A program made the translations under genes and the position numbers. Shown here piece by piece: positions 1-13,405 of a stretch of DNA of 64,000 nucleotides. Source of the DNA: Liolophura sinensis (taxonomy: Eukaryota; Mollusca; Polyplacophora; Chitonida; Chitonidae); NCBI RefSeq assembly GCF_032854445.1, contig NC_088295.1, positions 53,425,249 to 53,489,248 on the forward strand, in the 5' to 3' direction. Position 1 is the first letter of the stretch, and each line of letters begins with the position of its first letter. Below the pieces are notes generated by a model, which saw only the letters and a program-made list of their open reading frames with translations, did no database searches and was not told where the DNA came from.

Positions 1-150
1 TCAAAAATAGACATTTTCCGATACAATAACATCGGGAGGACTGTTTTCTTCACCCATACTGTTTGTTATTAAGGAGATCACGTGGTCTCTGGCTTCCGAT
101 CCGTCTTACCGAATCAGGTGGCTGTTATGCCATTTTGACCATGACCCCAG
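1..150. repeat. Dispersed repeat, copy 1
   Basis: The first ~150 bases resemble 33,190-33,325 on the same strand. Both share an AGGACTGTTTTCTTCACCCAT block followed by similar GTTTRTTATT and TCTTACMGAAT segments. Similarity is roughly three quarters by eye. The element is truncated by the window edge and I cannot assign a family. Confidence 0.5.
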
Positions 151-1284
151 TGCTACAGACAAGGGGCGTGCAGGTGCGAGTGCGCTTAAAAATTAGGTGA
201 TAAGCTTCAAAAATTAAAACAGTGTACTGAATACGTGTGACGATTTGTGTACGCCTGAATTCCTGAAAGCTGTAGCATACATGCTAGATTTAAAGCTAAC
301 AATCCTGTCCACAACGTGTTAGTTTTCAGAAATTGAAGTTTTACAGCAAATACTCATGTACCACTACCCGCAGCCTTGGAGAATGACTACTGTGATATTT
401 GTATTTGTAAAATTCTCTAGTGTTTCCCGTGAAGAAGATGTAGCAAGGGCTGAAAAAATGGTCATTTGAGTTACTATACAGCAAGTTTTGCTACTATACT
501 GCACTAAATCTTCCTAATGTTGCTCCCAATGTATGGTTTTAATTCTACACAGATCGTCAGTTATTTGTGCTGTGTTGAAGTGTCATCGAGGGTGATTTCT
601 GAGGAGAGAAGCTAATGCAATGAAATACAACAAACACTTTAGATTTATACTATATACCACCAGTAGGTAGAGCACAAATAATAAATTTATGTCTTCTAAT
701 GTAGGCCTACATTTGGATTTAGCATAACAAGTGTATCATGTTTTGATCCCAAAACGACACTTGTTTGTGTATACAGAAGTGTTTCGACAGGTAAAAAAAA
801 ATTACCAGTCGCATTAGGCAAGTTACCATAGAATAAAATAATACTGTGACCACTGCTATCAAAACAAAATGAAAAGGTAAAGTTGTCTTTGAGTTATGGG
901 AATAAACCCAGGTGTTTGTTATGCTCCCTTGCGAATACAAAGGGGGCATATAGATTTGTACCTGTCCTTGAGTGGGTTTATTAGTTTGTTTGTCTGTTGT
1001 GTAACTGAATAACCAAGGTAATTAAAAACTACTTACATAAATCTGTTTACATTTGTTGAAGCATTTTCTTAACGTTGTGATGGAGTAATTTAACAAAAAC
1101 AAGTTTATTGTTTCCAGTTGCACCAGATATTACACATGTATGGACACTTTTCCTTGGTTTTAAGATGATACATTGATATGTAACATGTGGAAACCCATGT
1201 AGGGCTGTTTTTGTTCTAACCTTCAGGAATCTTGTTAGTTACAGTAGCATGTACATGTACCTTACCTAGATGCTGTGGTTTGTG
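151..1284. other. Non-coding stretch, nothing recognised
   Basis: AT-rich sequence with only short open frames lacking any recognisable domain. A TAGGCCTA octamer lies at 702-709 and a TACATGTA octamer at about 1252. Confidence 0.5.
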
Positions 1285-1407
1285 CTCTGGGCAGTTTCCT
1301 TTCTGATGCAGAGCAGTGTCCTCTGTGGTGCAGAACAGTTTCCTTTGTGGTGCTGAGCATTTTCCTCTGTGGTGCAGAACAGTTTCCTCTTTGTTGTGGG
1401 CAGTTTC
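1285..1407. repeat. 22-bp tandem repeat, about five copies
   Basis: Diverged units of the type GCAGAACAGTTTCCTCTGTG follow one another at about 22-bp spacing. The open frame across it on the minus strand is only a product of the repeat. Confidence 0.7.
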
Positions 1408-2065
1408 AGACTACCGGTAATTTTGCCACTATTATAGATCAATAAATGAAGAACTCTTCTACAATATAAATAATACAGACCAGTGAACAAAGACTTAATA
1501 CTAAAAAGCTAGGCTTGTTTTGTATCAGGGTTGCTGCACTGGATGTACATTGTACCAAACCCATAGTATGAACTGTAAGTACATTGTAGAAAATGTATGT
1601 AATTAGTATACTGATGCACACCATCATTCAGGTGTGTACAGTTTACTGAACTACCACAGTTAACCCAAGACTGGAGGTTGGAAAGAACAACAGTCAATTT
1701 CTACTAGTCATTCATGTATTGTATGTTTACCAATATTGTAGGTTTATGAGTATTTCATAATCATTTAGAGCAAAGGATAAAATGATTTACAAATTATCAA
1801 CTAGATAGTCTCAGGACTTGATACATGCCAGCCTCTAGCATGATTGAATGTGATAGCCATCACATGTACTATTCTTCATCCTTTACATTCTAAAATAGAA
1901 ATGTACCTACTGCGTCCATTGAGATTACGTCTCTAATATACTTGAGCGGCATGCTTTTTACAACAGCGATGTGAGATCAGAGATGACTACTTTCGCTATA
2001 TGTAAACAACTGCACGTGATGGCAAACGTACTGTACTGCAGAGAAGTGCGCTATTTAAAGGCGTT

Positions 2066-3783
2066 CATGGGTATTATCATCATCCCGGTCCGTGGGTGTT
2101 ATTATCATCTCCATCTGTGGGCATAATTATCATCCCCGTCCGTGGGTATTATCATCCCCATCTGTGGGTATAATTATCACCCCTGTCCGTGGGTATTATT
2201 ATCATCTCCATCTGTGGGTATAATTATCATCCCCGTCCGTAGGTATTATTATCATCTCCATCTGTGGGTATAATTATCATCCCCGTCCATGGGTATTATC
2301 ATCATCTCCATCTGTGGGTATAATTATTATCCCGGTCCGTGGGTGTTATTATCATCCCCATCTGTGGGTATAATTATCATCCCGGTCTGTGGGTGTTATT
2401 ATCATCCCCATCTGTGGGTATAATTATCATCCCTGTCCGTGGGTATTATTTTCATCTCCATCTGTGTGTATAATTATCATCCCCGTCTGTAGGTATTATT
2501 ATCATCCAATTCTGTGGGTATCCCTGTCCTTGGGTATTATTATCATCCAATTCTGTGGGTATAATTATCATCCCCGTCTGTGGGTATTATTATCATCTCC
2601 ATCTGTGGGTATAATTGTCATCCCCGTCCGTGGGTATAATTATCATCCCTGTCCGTGGGTATAATTATCATCCCCATCTGTGGGTATTATCATCCCCATC
2701 TGTGGGTATTATCATCCCCATCTGTGGGTATAATTATCATCTCCATCTGTGGGTATAATTATCATCTCCATCTGTGGGTATAATTATCATCCCTGTCTGT
2801 GGGTATTATCACCCCCATTCGTGGGTATTATTATCATCTCCATCTGTGGGTATAAGTATCATCCCCATCCATGGGTATTATCATCATCTCCATCTGTGGG
2901 TATAATTATTATCCTGGTCCGTGGGTGTTATTATCATCCCCATCTGTGGGTATAATTATCATCCCGGTCTGTGGGTATTATCATCATCTCCATCTGTGGG
3001 TATAATTATCATCCCTGTCCGTGGGTATTATTTTCATCTCCATCTGTGTGTATAATTATCATCCCCGTCTGTAGGTATTATTATCATCCAATTCTGTGGG
3101 TATCCCTGTCCTTGGGTATTATTATCATCCAATTCTGTGGGTATAATTATCATCCCCGTCTGTGGGTATTATTATCATCTCCATCTGTGGGTATAATTGT
3201 CATCCCTGTCCATGGGTATAATTATCATCCCCGTCTGTGGGTATAATTATCATCCCCATCTGTGGGTATTATCATCCCCATCTGTGGGTATTATCATCCC
3301 CATCTGTGGGTATAATTATCATCTCCATCTGTGGGTATAATTATCATCCCCATCTGTGGGTATTATCATCCCCATCTGTGGGTATAATTATCATCTCCAT
3401 CTGTGGGTATAATTATCATCTCCATCTGTGGGTATAATTATCATCCCTGTCTGTGGGTATTATCATCCCCATTTGTGGGTATTATTATCATCCCTGCCCA
3501 TGGGTATTGTCATCCCTCTCCATGGGTATTATTATCATCCCCGTCTGTGGATATTATCTTCCCCGTCTGTGGGTATTATCATCTCCGTCCATGGGTATTA
3601 TCATCCCCGCCCATGGGTATTATCATCCCTCTCCTGGGGATTATTATCATCCCTGTCCGTGGGTATTATTATCATCCCCGTCTGTGGGTATTATCATCTC
3701 CGTCTGTGGGTATAATTATCAACCCCGTCCGTAGGTATTATTATCATCCCCGTCTGTGAATATTATTATCATCCCCATCCACG
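2066..3783. repeat. 1.7-kb minisatellite, 22/25-bp units
   Basis: Roughly 70 tandem units alternate between a 22-bp form (GTGGGTATTATCATCCCC plus ATCT or GTCC) and a 25-bp form in which TATTATC is replaced by TATAATTATC. The array starts and ends abruptly in unique sequence. A segment of about 200 bp around 2410-2620 recurs almost unchanged 582 bp later (about 2992-3202), including the unusual variants TGTGTGTATAATT and CCAATTCTG, so the array grew partly by duplication of a large block. Runs of Ile, Tyr-His-Pro and Trp-Val-Leu in conceptual translations are by-products of a stop-poor unit; I do not call a gene here. Confidence 0.95.
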
Positions 3784-5010
3784 TAAGGTATTTTTAAGGA
3801 AAACCACCGCTGCAGTACAAGTGTGAACAGCATACATCTAGAAAATTTGTTTCTACATTATTTCCTTCAAATAATAACAGTTCTCTGTACTGGATGTTAC
3901 ATCCAGTACATCACAGGTGACCACACCGTGTTTTGACATTTAATATGTTAGGAATTTGGTTAGAAGTGTTTTAAGTATCTGTTGTCAACATGCTTAACCC
4001 CTTCCTTTGTCATTTGTCCTTGTATATTAAATATGTAGCTCATTAGCAGTTTTCTACACCGATTGAAACAGTGACAGCTGTTTTGTCATCATTATGACCT
4101 TGACGTTTTTCTGAACAGGTGTTCTCAGGGTCAGTGGAATTTAACCAAGGATTACATTTTTGAATGTTCAGCCAGAATTTAGCACTTCAGTGTATCTGAC
4201 AATGCAGATAAAGACCATTTTTCAGCGTGGTATTTATGTGTATTCCATTAAAACAAAAATCACTGTTTAATATTTTATCATTTACCTACACGTAATTGTG
4301 TAGCAGTGTGCTGAGGTCTGAGGGATATACAGTGTATGACAACAACAACCAACCATGTCTGCATGATGTAAGGTGTTTGAATTTTCCCATGCAGGTAAAT
4401 CATGTTACATTTTTTTTTCTTCTTCCTGTACGTAACATTTTAACCCGCCCACCTTTAAGTGGGTTGTATTATGTTATTGTGATTCTGTCATTTCATTTGT
4501 ATCCTCGTCAGGGCTACAGCGCAAATTGTTTTGTGGGCGCAGTTTTATGTTTTTTTCTGGATTCTAAATATAGAGGTAAAGATGACTGTCACACTCTACA
4601 TTCGTCCATGGTTGTCATGGTAACTTGATGGAAAATTTTCCTTTATGTACTATATAAACAGGTACATGTATGGCTACATTGACATGGCATTTGCAGTTTT
4701 GATTTCTTATGTATGTACAAGTAGATCCAGAAATGATGTGTCAGCTTTTCTGCAGTTGCCAAGCTAACCAAATTTCCAAGTTCCCAGTATATACATGTAC
4801 TAATATGTATGAAAATAGGGATATACACGTAACAAAAAAATATAAACACATAGCAATTTTTATATTGTTTTTCTCTTCAATAATAGGTTAACTTAACAAT
4901 TAGGATAGGTATTTATTATCAGTTGTGGCCAGATTTTCACATTTTAGTGAAAAATCCAGGAGCTATGGGATTATGAAAACAGAGTATTTGGCAATCACAG
5001 TTCACAGCAC
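3784..5010. other. Non-coding stretch, nothing recognised
   Basis: AT-rich sequence without a conserved reading frame. Short open frames at 4296-4628 and 4709-4891 show no domain and no splice context that I can support. TACATGTA octamers occur near 4664 and 4793. Confidence 0.4.
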
Positions 5011-6108
5011 TCAGTATAGAGTGTGTCGACCTTCACCTCTGTCTCCTGCACAATGACATAACCAAATTGTCAATGGTGGCCTGTGAGATGATGTCCCATT
5101 CCTCCTGGAGCACCTGGCGGATGTTATCAGGAACACGTCACCCTCACTGATCCAGAACGTCCCAAAGGTGTTTGATAGGGGAGACATGTCGGGAATATGG
5201 TGACCAGAGTGGGACAAGAATGTCCTGGTCATCCAGGAACTCCCTGTAGATCCTTGCCATGTGAAGGTGAACATTATCATGATGGAATGCCACATGATGG
5301 AGACGCACCATTGGAACATCAATGGGCCTCAGGATTTCGCCTCTGTGCCATCGATTAAATGGAGACTAGTGCACTTTCCATGGCATATACCTGCCCACAT
5401 CATGACACTAGCACCCCCGTGTGCCACTCGCTGTGGGACATTGGCTTCAGCAGAGCGCTCCCGAACACAGCACCATTCATGTTGGGCCTGCCATCAGACA
5501 GTGCAGCTGGAACCGAGACTTGTCGCTGAAGAGCACTCCACCCTGCAAGCGTTCAGCACGCGTGAACATTGATTCAGATGTGGTCAGCAAGATGGGAGCC
5601 CGGCCTCCCTCGGGCGGTTTCGGACTGTCTGGGTGGAAATCCGTATGTTGTGTCGCCCAACCATTTCATCAGCAGTTTGTGTCGCTGGTTGAAGCCGATC
5701 TTGGAGGTGCTGGAGCCGCATGTAAGGATCAACACGTAGTCGTCCGCGGTGTTTCTGATTTACACTGCGCCCAGTCTCTCGGAAGCGCGTTCTTAAGCGA
5801 CTTGTAGTGGAATGACTCACATTCAAGTGTGCAGCCACTGCTGTTACCGACGTTACGACATTGAGTTGGGACGTCTGTGGCATGTTGACAAGTAGCAAAA
5901 GACCACATTTTCGGTGCCCTCTTATTGTCTCGACAGTAAGGAGTGTCCATCTACTAGGGTCGGATGGATGGATGCAACATGATGTCACACCACCCCTTCT
6001 CATGGCAATATTACTTTTCATTCCATTCCTCATTAAGATGACATTTGTAACCAATGTACGGGACACCTGGTTGACCTGCTTGCAACAATATTGATTATGA
6101 TTGGTCAT
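5011..6108 (-). pseudogene. Decayed Tc1/mariner-type transposase
   Basis: A minus-strand frame at 6108-5584 (174 codons) reads as the N-terminal half of a Tc1-like transposase. It has a paired helix-turn-helix DNA-binding region (HLNVSHSTTSRLRTRF, GRSVNQKHRGR) followed by the second DNA-binding subdomain (LQHLQDRLQPATQTADEM). The catalytic half continues in shifted frames: FSDKSRFQL, with the first catalytic Asp, lies near 5540; HHDNVHLHMA, with the second Asp, near 5270; and a PDMSP...LWD region near 5180. It is broken by several frameshifts and stops, so it is a fossil DDE transposon. I could not find convincing terminal inverted repeats in the flanks. No host gene overlaps it. Confidence 0.85.
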
Positions 6109-7428
6109 TTGCGTACTCTTTATTGACAGTTCAGGTCTATTAGGTGTAAAAGGCCAATGAACGAGGCTTGCGTGTATATCCGCCCCAAAAAGCCAAACGA
6201 AAAAGATGTCCAGATTTTCGCTCCCAGAATGCAGAAGATGTTTAGTTACTTGCTTTGATACAAACTATATGGAGCCCCCTAGCCTTTGCCCCACAACAGT
6301 TGTGAGACTAAAGAGTGGCCCTCCAGCTCAGTTAATACCTCACCTACAGGCTGCTGTGTGCGCGTGATACCCCACAACATTCCGTACATTGAAGCCCATA
6401 ACAGTAACCCAGACAAAATTTAAATTGGCATTTCTGTGTGTTACTAATCGCTGTTTCTTTTCAATGTAATTCAAGCCATAATGATTAGCTTGATATTTTC
6501 ACCGGTGTTAAGCAGTCAGCTGGCTCAACTACATGGGCCCTCATGTCACTGTCGATAGGCCTATCCTTGGAAAACTAAGAACCGCACCAAATTCTCCGTG
6601 GGTATGAATATAATTCCATGGGTGTCCAATTCATGTCAGAAAAACTAGACGGGAGCACGTTTGTGCCATTTCTAGTAGCTGGCATGTGAGCGAAAATAGG
6701 TCATCGTATAGCCCAGTCAATATGCTGTACACGCTTTTCCAGGACCTAGTACAACTCTGGTATCTTTGAAAATATTTGTTGTAAAACTGTTTCAGTTGAA
6801 TGATTTTCAGGGTGCTAATTAAGAGGAGTACATGTACCAGTAATTATGGATTTAGTCATGTGATAACTTCAGGAAAAGCACACAGTGGGTAGGCCTAATG
6901 CTTGGATTTGTCAATGCATTGTAGGGCTGTACAATACATACTCCTGGCAGGTCTTCATGGCATTACATACTAACATAGCAAAAATGTTATGTCTAGAGAA
7001 CATTTAGTTAAATAAAGGCATTAAGGTTCTCCTTTAAGAACTACTGATGTTGACTATTGGAAGATGAAAGCATAGATATTATGGTTCCAAACTCCAAACT
7101 CCAATAGAAATACAGAAATTTTAAGTGAATGTTTGAGAATAATAGATGCTCGGGAGACAAACATTGCCGAAGACCAACCACTGCACTGCTTCAGTTTATC
7201 GAAATAAGGTTCAGCATAATAGATTTGTGGTCGCTGGAGTCAGAAGAAAATTCATTATGTTACAGCACATTCATTTTCATACCATGAAGATATCGGTAGG
7301 TCCTAAAATCTATGAATGGCATCATTTAAAACCTAATGTTTTGCGGCCGATAATCACAGATCCGTTGGACCTACCATATAATACCACTAAACAGTGTGGC
7401 TCAGTACTGCTCGGTACGTCAGCGCATT
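6109..7428. other. Non-coding stretch, nothing recognised
   Basis: The open frame at 7146-7433 runs into the satellite at 7429 and has no recognisable domain. TAGGCCTA octamers occur at 6556-6563 and 6890-6897. Confidence 0.4.
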
Positions 7429-7740
7429 GTTAGGTCAGTAGTCCCACCTTTGTGCATCTAATACCTTATAATCCTGCAGCGTTAGGTCAGTTTACCCACA
7501 TTTGTGCATCTAATACCTTATAATCCTGCAGCATTAGGTCATTTCACCCACATTTGTGCATCTAATACCTTATAATCCTGCAGTGTTAGGTCAGTTGACC
7601 CACATTTGTGCATCTAATACCTTATAATCCTGCAGCATTAGGTCATTTCACCCACATTTGTGCATCTAATACCTTATAATCCTGCAGTGTTAGGTCAGTT
7701 GACCCACATTTGTGCATCTAATACCTTATAATCCTGCAGT
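7429..7740. repeat. 52-bp satellite, six copies
   Basis: Six head-to-tail units start at 7429, 7481, 7533, 7585, 7637 and 7689, each exactly 52 bp. Each contains the block TTTGTGCATCTAATACCTTA. Units 3-6 alternate between GTCATTTCACCC and GTCAGTTGACCC versions, so the recent amplification unit was a 104-bp dimer. Confidence 0.95.
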
Positions 7741-10700
7741 TGCACTGCCCAATAACCAGATCCCTTTTAAACCCGTGGGTTCCCGTTTTCCATGAGAGAA
7801 CATGAACATTGTTGCTGTTAAATTGTGCATTTTTTAAAGTTTTATCGAACATGTCTGTTCCAAAGGATGCCCCAATTAAACTAAACTTGTGGCAAGGAGA
7901 CCCAGCTACAAGATCGAAATTAAACCCTTAACCAACAAGTATGAGATCCTTGGTTGTCTGGACCTTGTTTCTGTCTGAGAACATCATGCCCCTTGTCTGA
8001 TGACATACATTTTCAATTTCTGTATTACAATTTTGGTGTATCAGTTAAATGAGAAAACGCGCTTTCATTTGTTGTGCCTTGTTGTGAGTACAAGGTGTAG
8101 AAAACACTGACAAGCCAAGTATACATGTATGTATTTAGTGATGTAGCACATGCCTGAATCTATCCGTATGTGGGAGTTATACGACCTTTAAGCATGGTGA
8201 TGAGGAATTAATTGATTATGAATCCCTGTGTTTCAATTAACTTTGACAACCTGACAATTGCCAGAGACATATTTTAACTAGAAAGCAGGCCGAGAATACA
8301 AATCTCCACTCCCAGTTAAATGAACTAATTCCTGTGATCAATGCAGTTTTACCCAAATCCTAAATAAATCCCAAATAAAGTACTGGTAGCTGACGGACAG
8401 TCAGACAGATCTGGGCACAAACATGATCTCCTTTGGTGGAGGTAATAAAAATGTGATGTACTAAATGTTGGTGAAAACTTTTTGCTGGTATGATCAAACT
8501 AGTGTTAGATGGTGCTGTGTTTGGTCTTACGATTTTCCTTTTTGCCTTATGTTCTTTAAAGGTGACAATATGACCGTATATAAAGAAAGTTTATTATAAA
8601 ATGCAGCTCAAAATGATGCCTCTGAAAGGTTTTAAGTCTGCGAATGAAAGAAATTTAAATGAAAACTTAACTTTTTATTGGTAAACAATCATATTTTTGC
8701 TTAATTTACTTATGTTTGGTTTTAGTACAATTTGATTAATTTGGGTTTGACGGTTTGTGAGCACAAACGTTTCCAAAACTTAAATGGCTTTAGATATGGC
8801 CCAGGTATATGTAGTACATGCCGTTTGTTTCTATATGTTGTTTTATGTGTGAACTCTTTGGGGAAGAACAGTTTTCATTGTAAAGTGATTGAGTTATATT
8901 GGGTAAATAAAGGTATATATTACTGCATACAGCAGGCAGGATAGTATCAAGCAGATGGATTGTATTCATTGCCCTGTTAATGACATTTTAATGTCTTTTA
9001 AGGTAACTGCTCTGTGACTAAATTTTGATAAAATTTAGATTTTTAGGATATGCTTGCCTGAGCAGCCACAACTTATGGTCATATACGTCTGCCATTTTCG
9101 GAAATGCAAATTATGGTCTTTTTATACCTACATAATACATACAGAGTACTGTCTAAAAAGATAAAATAACAAAGTCTTCTAGATATTTGTTGTCCAATCT
9201 TTGTGTATTAAATTGTTGTTATAATCATGCACTCTTTCTCTCCAATCTTCTTTTTGGAGATAAATTTCACTAACACAGGGTATTTTAACCCCTTTTTAAC
9301 CCCTTAATGCTCCCTTATGCAATTTTACCCATAAATGGCTCAAGTTTTTGCCGTTTAGAATCCATTTTCACCCATCTTTTGGATGGCAATTCTTGCAAGA
9401 AAACCGGCGAAAAATCAGAAGACCAGCAGCTAAAAATCTCTAACTGATCTAGCAAAGCTATTCAAAAGTGAAAGTGACGACAACAGCGTGGTGTGTACCA
9501 GAGCTGTTAAGTTCGTGAAGTGTGCTCAGAAACGAATACCGGCCAATAAACCCTGTCACATTGCTGGGATAGTCCATTGTGGAAGGAAAGCTGATCAGTG
9601 TGATATGCAGGTTTTAATCGTGAGCAGTGGCGGCAAGCTTTGTGATACCCATGTTATGCCTATATGATGCCCCTGTGTCTGATTCATTGCATAAACACTG
9701 ATTGTTAACGTTTGTCACGCTGGGCGGTGTGAACTTGAAGACAGACTCTCACCCCTCCCCTTTGTTTTCCTTTAAATTTAGATTGAACAACTGACAGGGT
9801 CGTGATTAGAACCGTTCATACCCAGAAGGTTGTTTTTACTTGAGGTCTGACGACAATGCCTTCTGTCAGTGACCACAAATCTCAGCAGGTTGCCGATCAG
9901 TTCCCAGGGCCAAGACAGAGAGCTGATATATCAAGATTGAGAAGGGATTCACAAAATCTCACTGCATTTACGTCCATGAATTAGTAATTTAATTATCTGC
10001 ACCACCTCTCTCAAAACATCGTCTGACAGACTTTGTTTTGTTGTTAGTGACGTTTATTTTGCGCTTGTTCTGAGTGTGACGTTTGTGGAGCGCATCAACA
10101 ATAGCGACGACTCGCTTACCCAGCCATTTTATTTCTGTACAGGGTTTAATCAAATAAAGAACAGATAATTCTGTACAGGTAATATTGCAATATGTAATGT
10201 TAACAGGTTACACTAGTGCCTAACCAGCTATGTGAATTTTACTGTGGTTCATTATTTTCAAACATTTCTAATACCGTGCTAATTTACAGGAAAGCTGATT
10301 TTTAAAAAAAAAAAATCCATTACCATAAGTATTCTTACCTATAAATACCTTTTTGTATTTAGAAAGTATTGGGGAGACGTATCAATAACATTTTCATTTT
10401 TTATATATATATTATCGTTGAATTTAGAAATGTTAACAAATTTAAATTTTAATTTATTTATGTATGCTAGGCCTATATATATTATAGGGGCCTACTACAG
10501 TGTATCTGCAGTGAGTTAGCTAGCCCCAACCCGTTTGTTTTTGAAAGGCTAAGGAATACACAAAAAGGAAGAAGACACCAGCCTTATGAATCAATTCCTA
10601 GACTTAACCTGTTTAGAGACCACCTTTACACCTTTAAAGCATATAATTTGGCTTTGTAAACTTTTATGTTCACAACAGGGTAAATCACATGTATATGAAA

Positions 10701-11630
10701 CACTTTCACAGACTATTAAGTAAGTGAATAAGAATTTTTGAAATAGCTGGACTATTAAATTAAAAAAAGATGCTTAGAATGAGTCTCCTTCAGTCTTGCA
10801 GTCCAGAGCCAGCAAATACTTACAGCAGATAATGAGATATACTGATTTGCATGTTGTTGAAGCATGAGGTCAGACCGGTCATTTTATCTGCTTCAAGTTG
10901 AAGCACTGGTAGGAAGACTGATTGGGTGTTTAAGAGATTTTACTTATATGACAGCGTGCCGGTTATTTGTGGAGGAAACAAGAGTGCCGGGGGTAAACAA
11001 CCGGCCTTGACAACCAAATAAGGGCAGGATTTGTCCTTGTAAGCATTAGCCTAATCAATAGCGGAAAACAGAACCAATTTGTCATGGATAGGACCAAATT
11101 CCTGAAGTAGTGGACTTAATTTCACAAAAGAAAAATATGGGAAGCAAGAAACGTCCCTTTTACACATGATCTAACACAGGGATGCTTCGTCTGAAGGCAA
11201 AGCAGCAAACTAAAGCAGACTCTGTCAAAATCTTTGGATTTTAGCTGATTAATTTCCTTAAAATCGTTACCTTTTTCATTAGGCAGAATGAAGAAGAACT
11301 GCTAACCCACTGACACTACTTTTTCTGATAGGGTTGGGTTACGCCCAATAAAGAAGTTTTTAAAGATGGCCTGAGCACTGCAAGTGATGTGCTGTACACT
11401 TATGTTTACAGACCAGACTAGACCAGATTGTTCTCCTCCAGTCTCCAGTTATTATCTGCTTAGGTTTGTTCTGTATGGCAGAACTGAAGTTAACCGGTAG
11501 GCTGTATAATGACAACATAATATTGTGTATGACATTGTGTACACTACCAGTGGAGATAAACCAGGCAAAAAAGTCAGTCTTCAGACATGGTTCTAAATTT
11601 AGTGACTTAAGTGAGTGGATTGTCGATGGA
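7741..11630. other. Non-coding stretch, nothing recognised
   Basis: About 3.9 kb of AT-rich sequence without a supported exon. Only short frames occur (for example 8732-8944), with no domain and no matching splice sites. A T/A-rich core lies at 10,300-10,480. Confidence 0.4.
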
Positions 11631-11681
11631 AAACCCTGGATAAAACTGAAAACCCTGGATAAAACTGAAAACCCTGGATAA
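11631..11681. repeat. 18-bp triplet repeat
   Basis: Three near-identical copies of AAACCCTGGATAAAACTG in tandem. Confidence 0.75.
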
Positions 11682-11689
11682 AGCTAAAT

Positions 11690-13218
11690 ATTTGATTGCA
11701 TGTAAACTCAAAGTTAGACACATGTCAGTAGACATCTGGAAGTTTAGATTTCAGGTAGATGATGTTTCAAAGAGCAGCACATTTGTTTTGCCGTCTTTAT
11801 ATATCTCTGAAGGCAGGATAAGTCTTTAATTCCATATTGTAGCACTCAGATGACCTGGAGTAAAGTGATCGGCAGATTTCCAAACAGAGATGCAGCCAAA
11901 CTAGCTGTCTAGGTTAGCAAATGACTTATACACATTTGTGATTTATAGATTTATTTTTTGGAATTACAGATTTCAGATTAAGTCATACCTGTAATACCAA
12001 TAGAGATCACTATCATGCTGATATTTTCCTTGAAAGCTGTAGTTTAGAGTAGTTCTTCTCTTTGTCTTTTCTTTTTTGTGTTTTATGCAGTTTACAAGGT
12101 TTTTTAAACCTGCCCAGAACAGTTTTTTCCATCTTAGAACCTGAGAAAGCACTGCGACTGATAGCAAAGAAAATTTCACAGGCCATACCAGTAGGGTTTG
12201 TAGAGGAGAAGCCTGCAGCTGGCTTGTATGCTTTGGAATCTCTTACCTGCTAATTGTAGAGCAATATTGGTGCACTATAAACGATCCAACCATGTGCCAG
12301 GCTCATCTAAATGCACAAAATATAAACATGTGTATGTGTAATAGCATTTATTCCCAGGGTATGGTTGCTTGCTAGCTGCAATGCCCTGGGCAAAAGAAGG
12401 ATAACTGTCATCCGAATTTGTTTGTGTACTAATAGATGACAATCAAAAAGTGTCAGGCGTCTGCTAAATTCAGCCAATCAATGGACTGGTTTCCAGGGAA
12501 ATGTTTTGTTTGTGAATTTTATTTTTATCAGTTTGAGCCGTCTTGCCAAGCTGGATGAGTGGAGGCAGTATGCATCTACATATAGCACCCTGCTAATAGC
12601 TATAGGCAGCATGTGCTTACATGCAGCCTGTATTAAATTAGCCGCCAGGGCCAAATTAGCTATTTGCATTTAATAATATGACATGAGCAGGGAGGGCATA
12701 GCGTGGGAAACGACAGTCCAGTCAGCCAGAGACCTTTTCATAAGTACATGGAACACCTAGTCTGTATGAATATTGAAAACTGTTGAATGAAGTACTGGCA
12801 ACAAAGTACTGAAGATTGTGGTTGCCTTTGTGCAGACATGCATACTGTTCTGTCTAAGGTGCTGTTGAGATGATTACCTGGTTAAAGGTACAGTACATGT
12901 AACATATTTATAGCCCGTACGGTTTGCTGAATATGCCCCAGGGAATGAGATAAAGGTGAAAGTCATTATTGCGGTTCAATATCTAGAGCGTTAGAAACCA
13001 GTAGTTCCTCAACTATTTTATGTATTGAAAGAAATTTTTTAAAAATTGTGTATGTTTATTAGCTTGACTGTACAAAGTACAATTGTAGATTATGTCATAT
13101 TCGAGGTATCCAGTAACAGCAATATTAAAGTAAATATTAGGGGGGATATCTTTAAAGTACTACATGTATTAAGCTCAGGTTTTGCACATGTGTAAACCAC
13201 AGTAACATGAGGGGTATG
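11690..13218. other. Non-coding stretch, nothing recognised
   Basis: A frame at 12,062-12,253 follows an acceptor-like TTTTATGCAG, but the peptide matches nothing I know and lacks a donor. I treat the interval as non-coding. Confidence 0.35.
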
Positions 13219-13231
13219 TTGTGTCCTATGT

Positions 13232-13392
13232 TCCGGCCGTAAGTGGGAAGGTCTGCCAGCAACCTGCGGATGGTCGTGGGTTTCCCCCGGGCTCTGCCGG
13301 GTTTCCACCCACCATAATGCTGGCCGCCGTCGTATAAGTGAAATATTCTTGAGTACTTCGTAAAACACCAATCAAATAAATAAATAAATAAA
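13232..13392 (+). mobile_element. tRNA-derived SINE, 5'-truncated, with perfect TSD
   Basis: The body and 3' end of the common SINE of this window are present: AACCTGCGGATGGTCGTGGG, the CCCCCGGGCTCTGCC palindrome-like core, CCACCATAATGCTGGCCGCC, the conserved TGAAATATTCTTGAGTA block and an (AAAT)n tail. The tRNA-like head is missing. A perfect 13-bp target-site duplication, TTGTGTCCTATGT, lies at 13,219-13,231 and 13,393-13,405. The boundaries are therefore exact and the truncation is original to the insertion, not later decay. Confidence 0.95.
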
Positions 13393-13405
13393 TTGTGTCC
13401 TATGT

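Noticed and set aside
2389-3759. Several + strand open frames with repeating Ile/Tyr-His-Pro/Trp-Val-Leu peptides
   Set aside because: They lie wholly within the minisatellite and arise because the unit has few stops; there are no splice or start signals and no homology.
12062-12253. Possible exon after TTTTATGCAG
   Set aside because: No recognisable protein, no donor and no partner exons.
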